Positions 59,101 through 64,000 of a stretch of DNA of 64,000 nucleotides are shown piece by piece (position 1 is the stretch's first letter; each line of letters begins with the position of its first letter). This DNA comes from Himantopus leucocephalus. Its lineage: Eukaryota; Chordata; Aves; Charadriiformes; Recurvirostridae. The position numbers were made by a program, and so were the translations under genes. Under the pieces are notes generated by a model. It saw nothing but the letters and a program-made list of their open reading frames with translations, made no database searches and had not been told where the DNA came from. Where the stretch lies: the NCBI GenBank assembly GCA_003993805.1, contig RSEF01000005.1, positions 39,794,793-39,858,792 on the forward strand. The letters are read 5' to 3'.

Positions 59101-62100
59101 TTAAATATAGATGCCTGCATAAGCTTATTGACACAGGTATGTTATTTACCAGGATTAGCAATGAAGCTTTATTCGGAGTGCGTCTGAACTTACGCTCTCA
59201 CTACACAACAAACATTTCCAAATCTTTATATGAATTTTAGCTGGGAAAAGACTTCAGGATTGGAGCTGAGTTACACAATTAATTGGAGGGATAACAGAAA
59301 GGGAAGCCTACATGAATAGCTGGATGTATTTCCAGCTGCTTTCACCAGTTTCAATCACAAAAGTTATAGCTAAAACTCAGGAGTTAAATCTCTTGTGTTT
59401 TGCGTAGTTTTCTTCCTCAGAGAAGTGAAAGCACTTGTACATCTGAAAACGACCCATACATATATTGGTATACACGAGAGAGAGCTTAATTCCTGGAAAC
59501 CCCCTGTATATTTAATACTAGCGGAAATGTAGCTTAAGGTATCACTAGCACTACTTTTAAAAGTTAAAACGTGATTTTTCATATATGGCGAGGGGTTGAA
59601 GTGACTCTCAGAAAAGAATAGTTTTGTTGGTCAAACAAAATTGCTAGCCAAGCAGATTTTTACACGTGGATTGAACTATATTTCCTACGTTAGAGAAGAA
59701 TGAGTTTTTATGTGACTATCAGTTCAGAGGGGGGGAAAAGGTGAAGTGGAACAGCGTACAATGCACAAGTATAAATTAATGTCCGGGTTTATTGTTCACC
59801 ATGCCATAAAGAGTATGTACTACACACAGCTATTCTATTAGGGAATTATGGAAACTGAGGCTAGCGAGCAGAAATGACTTATGTCTGAATAAAAATACGT
59901 ATCTTTGGGAGAGATACAATATGTTTGGAACCCTGAGGGTTAATGAGAGGTAAGCTGGTGAAGGGGGGAGAGGAGATAAGGGAAATAACAGAAGCTGAAT
60001 AGATGAAAGAAGTGATTCAGTGGGAAGCATTGTTGATCACAGCTAGGTGTCAGAAACAAACTAGAAAAATGGGAACTGCTTTAACATTGGCAGGAAAATA
60101 ATATATATAAAAAAAGAACTTATACCACATACTAAAAAGAAAAAGAAAATAAGAAATAATAAGAGGCTTTCAGGCTTTCTTTGGGACGCGTCAATGAAAA
60201 ATACTGCAAGCAAGCAAGCAAGAAAGTGCTGAAATGGAATCCTCTCTGAAGGTATCTTGGGGAGAGGGGCTCATTGTCCCATCCTTTTCACATCAAGAAT
60301 TTAATTTTGCATTCTCTTTGTCTGGCTTGAGATATACTTGCAGTTATTCTACACTGGTTAGTTTTTCTTTCTTTTCACCCACTTAGGTAGTCTACACTGA
60401 CGGAGAGACAGCCAGAATGGGAGAAATCTAGCCATGAATAAAATCACCCGGCTGTGCCTTGCCAATGTGATTTTTGCCTAAAGTTTGACCTGTACTCAAA
60501 GGCAGAGTGGGATCCTTTTCCCTGAATGCTAGAGGGAACTGCAGTTCTTCTATTTCCCTCATTTTCTGTTCCTGTTTTTAACATCTGTTTTTAGAGAGAC
60601 AATATATCTATCTGGAGCATCCAGATTTCATTATGCTTCTGCTATGCGGGATGCAGATATACCTTACAGAACTTGATTACCTATTTAACTATTTTTCGCT
60701 TTAGGCAACTTGAAAAAAAGGTACCAGCCTATATTTTCCTTCTGGAAAGACATATGCTAAAATGTTATTAACAGAACATTAAAAACCCCAAAATGCCTTT
60801 TGCTTTTTAGTGCCAGGGGCATTCCGGTTCCTACGTACGTATTCTGTTTACACCCATCCCCCATGAATTCCTAAGACAGTTTCTCTTATATTAAGCTTCC
60901 TTCTGGTGCCCATAGCAACACCATCTAGTACTGAAATGTTCCTGCAGGATTTGCAGGAGTCCTTTCAAAACAAGATGCTGATTCTGCAGTTATTGCACAC
61001 CCAGCTACTTATATCAGATTCATAGTCCGAGCCCTCGGTTGCGTGTGGAAGGCAATTCGGCTGATCACCAACTGTCCTCACCATTGTTAGGGATGAAACA
61101 TGTTATGAACGTTCTGGTTTGTTTGGGTTTTCTTCCCATAATAACAACAAAATTGTTTATTTTTTGTAGGTTACTTAATGGCGCGATTTCTCACAGAAGG
61201 TGGTGGGGTTTGGAATTTGAGATGATTCTGCTGTTTTAGCTACGTTTCTCCATCTGCAAATGCACTGACATGCAAATTGGCCTCTGCCCTCTGGTACGTG
61301 GCTTGGGAGCCACTTTCTGAGCTTGAGGGAAACGGTGTGAAGGGGGAAAAGGTACATTTGGTTAAAGAGCAAACTGGGAGAAGTTCATGGGAAGTCCCAA
61401 TGGCTGGCTCCTGTAGCCCAGGGACTTTTACCAGAGCTTGTGTACCTGTAGCCCAGGTCCCTTGGGACATGTGAGAGGGATCAGAGATGCCCACATTGAG
61501 CTGGACCTTGGCAGGCAACGCAGATGCATGTGGCAGGGCGAAAGGGAAGGGCCCATGCCGTTGCCACTGCTCCTGCCTGCCTGTGTGTGTTGGGATTGAG
61601 GAGGCTCAAAAGCAGCTGTGGGAGATGGTCTGCCTCCATGCCTCTCCCCTGTACGCTGGAAATGCCAGCAGAGGTCCAGGGAAGTCGAGAAGGCTGAGGA
61701 CCTATCCCACGGCATGCTCAGAGCCTCTTAGCCCCCTGCTCCAGATCTTCAGACTGAAGATGAAAAATGCTGCTCCCAAGCGCCAGAACAGTGCCCACTG
61801 TCAGTGCCAGTCATTTATATGATTTTGACTACAAAAAAGGAAAGGACGAGGGTAGTGATTGACACTACGCACTTTGTTCATTCATTTTGAACATGGCATT
61901 TCATTTAAATTCTGTGTTGTGCCACGCTGCATGCTAGGAAATGTTCCCTAGGATATTTTTAAAGCTATAAAAGTTCAGTAAATGGAGACTTCCCTGCAGG
62001 ACTCAGCTATTAAATCTTTGCTGGAAAGTGGGAGCCACGTCCATTAAAAAAATCATATTCTGGTGAGACTAATCACATCTTTGTACTACTAAAGTATGCT

Positions 62101-64000
62101 TGAATTCAGATGTTAATCGCATAAATATTTGGCAGTTATATGTCGTGTAGAACAAACGCCATGATTTGGCAGAGTTAAATAACTCCTTATCTCTGAAGTT
62201 ATCTTGAGAACGTGGAAATATTTGGGACATGTGTTCAGGGTGAAGGCGGAACATTTGCCACGGCGAGGCAAGACGAATCCCTTCCCTCACCATCAGTTAG
62301 CAAGACAAAAATTCAGCCGGAGTGCAGCTGGAATGTACCCTCTGCTGTGCACCGTGGGATGGGCTGAGCTCGGCTCCCTGCTCCGAGCAAGGGGGGCCTG
62401 GCCAGGAGCAGCCCCCCTGCCCGGGGACCACGAGGAGGAGCTGCGTGTAATACAGACGTAAGGTTTGGTCCTTTGTACAGAAAGTGTGCAAGGGACGGTA
62501 AGAGCCCACCCAGCCCCGCTGGCGCTCTGAGAGGTGCCTTACATGGTGGTAAGGAGTCNAACAAGATCTGGTAAAAGGGAGAGCTTGAAAGCCCTTTGGA
62601 GGAGACGGGTCGCAAATCACCCTCCTGTGCTTCAGCAGAGTTGCTCCAGAGCAGGAGTAAAGCTGTGCAAACTGTGTCCTGAGGGGCAGCACGGGCCCCT
62701 TTCTTCCTTGCAGCCTTCACACATACTGTGCTAAAGGTGTAATTCTGAATAACCAAGAATTTAATTCCAAGTTTAATTCTGAATTTACAGCTCGTTAAAG
62801 AAAGAAAAAGTTCTTTTTGAGTCAAATACCCTTTTGAACTTGCAAGGAGATACGAATGACTTCTAACATTACTATTGGACAACCGTATTTTTATCTGATG
62901 TCATTCTTCCTACCCAGTGTTGAATCTCCCATTACCAGTAATTAACTCCTTATTTGGTCATTGCTATGCTTGCTCGAGCAAAATCAAGATCTCAGGAAAT
63001 TTCTTTTGTTTCAAGGGTGGCAACCTGGTGAGCATATCTAGCCCATGGGACAGTTTCTTCCACCCTCCTGGGAATACCGCTTGGGCAGAGGAAAACAAAA
63101 TTGGGGGCAATATCATGTGTGTTGCAGGAATGGAGGGTCGCAGCGGGGAGGGAGGGAGGAATTTGCAGCCCAGCTTGGATCTGGCGGGATTTCTTTGATC
63201 ACTTGATCAAGAAATGCTGCATTAACCTTTCTATACTGGATGGGCTCAGAGCACCAGTTTGGAATTAGAAGTGGCATCCAAACCTATCAAATTGGCTGAT
63301 CCCAGCTGGCACAGACAGGACTAGATAGGAGTTTTAAACAATGCAGATCAAAAAATCCAGGCCAATGCATTTGCTTTTGAACATAAGGGCTAGAAAAATC
63401 ATTTTTACAATTGATTTATACTGAATCTTAGGTTTTCATCCTGGGTTTGTTTTTTGTTTTTTGGGTTGGTTTTTTTTGTGCTCTCCTTTGTACCTTATTA
63501 TTAGGGAGTATTTCTTTTATGCAAAGGAATGCTGATGCTACACAAACCTGCAAGGAGAAAAATAACATTTTTCTTATTATGGTTTTTAAGTAGAAACTGC
63601 AATCTGAAAGAATTGTTTATGCTCCATTTCTTAAGAAAACTTTTCTGGCAAAGATACATTAATCCTGCAAAGTTAAGAAATCAGCCAGTTCATACCAGAC
63701 TGCATCTTCCTTATATTTGGGGTTCAGTAGTTTGCTATTTAGATCTCAGCAAGGTCCAAGATGTGGGGTCTGATTCATCACTGCATTAATTTTGGTTTAT
63801 GCTTTCATAAAGGTGTTGCTTTGGAGTTAATTTAAATTAGTATAAAACCTTTTCAAGACACATGCTGCCTCTTTCTGAATGTCTAGAAAGTCCCTGGCAA
63901 AACTTACAATGAAACTTTTCGCAAGATAGTTTCTAACAATAATAATAAATCACATCCAAAGTTGTCTGTGTGCATGTGAAGGTAAGGCATACTTTATTTT
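59101..64000. other. Intergenic, no gene seen
   Basis: AT-rich with GC-richer patches at 61.5-61.75 kb and 62.3-62.55 kb. Open frames there (up to 189 codons on the minus strand at 62313-62882, crossing an N at 62559) have no family resemblance and overlap frames on the other strand. A (CAAG)4 repeat lies at 60207-60222 and a G/T-rich tract at 63440-63480. No RNA gene was recognised. Confidence 0.55.
60207..60222. repeat. (CAAG)4 microsatellite
   Basis: Four exact CAAG units followed by a degenerate CAAG-like GAAAG. A short tetranucleotide repeat. Confidence 0.85.

Noticed and set aside
62313..62882. Minus-strand open frame of 189 codons
   Set aside because: It crosses an ambiguous base, overlaps other open frames on both strands in a GC-rich patch, and resembles no family.
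1..64000. CRISPR arrays, operons, phage-like or other prokaryotic systems
   Set aside because: The DNA is plainly a vertebrate locus with GT-AG introns, a CpG island and AATAAA signals. No spaced direct repeats or compact gene clusters are present.

Overview
The window is vertebrate nuclear DNA and holds one confidently recognisable protein-coding gene. The sequence is mostly AT-rich and non-coding. It has one CpG island, canonical GT-AG introns, a few decayed amniote repeats (MIR-type SINE, CR1-type LINE, palindromic repeats), and no operon structure. Repeat density is low, which fits a bird. The CR1 and MIR copies are old but readable, and no young CR1 with the usual avian 3' end is evident. 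I therefore infer a bird, possibly a slowly evolving lineage; a crocodilian or turtle is not excluded. I cannot name the species. The gene is MBIP (MAP3K12-binding inhibitory protein 1) on the + strand. Its nine coding exons run from an ATG at 31373, inside a CpG island, to a TAA at 45695-45697. They join with no frame break into 343 codons. The protein carries two leucine-zipper-like segments separated by a basic nuclear-localisation cluster. It belongs to the ATAC histone acetyltransferase complex and inhibits the kinase MAP3K12 (DLK/ZPK). Layout: 1-30.9 kb is intergenic, with a MIR copy, two or three CR1 fragments, two palindromic ancient repeats, one further ancient amniote repeat, and three short false-looking duplications that flank single-N joins. 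30.95-31.83 kb is the CpG island and promoter. 31.37-45.7 kb is MBIP. Its 3' UTR probably ends near 46.1 or 46.55 kb. 46.6-64 kb is intergenic, with one near full-length MIR and several stretches that look like conserved non-coding DNA. From the human gene order as I recall it, the 5' side of MBIP leads to SFTA3/NKX2-1 and the 3' side leads to BRMS1L. The flanks are thus expected to contain long-range enhancers, although none can be proven from this sequence alone. I found no RNA gene, no CRISPR array, no intact mobile element and no second protein-coding gene. The other open frames, including those of 100-330 codons across the CpG island, look like chance frames.
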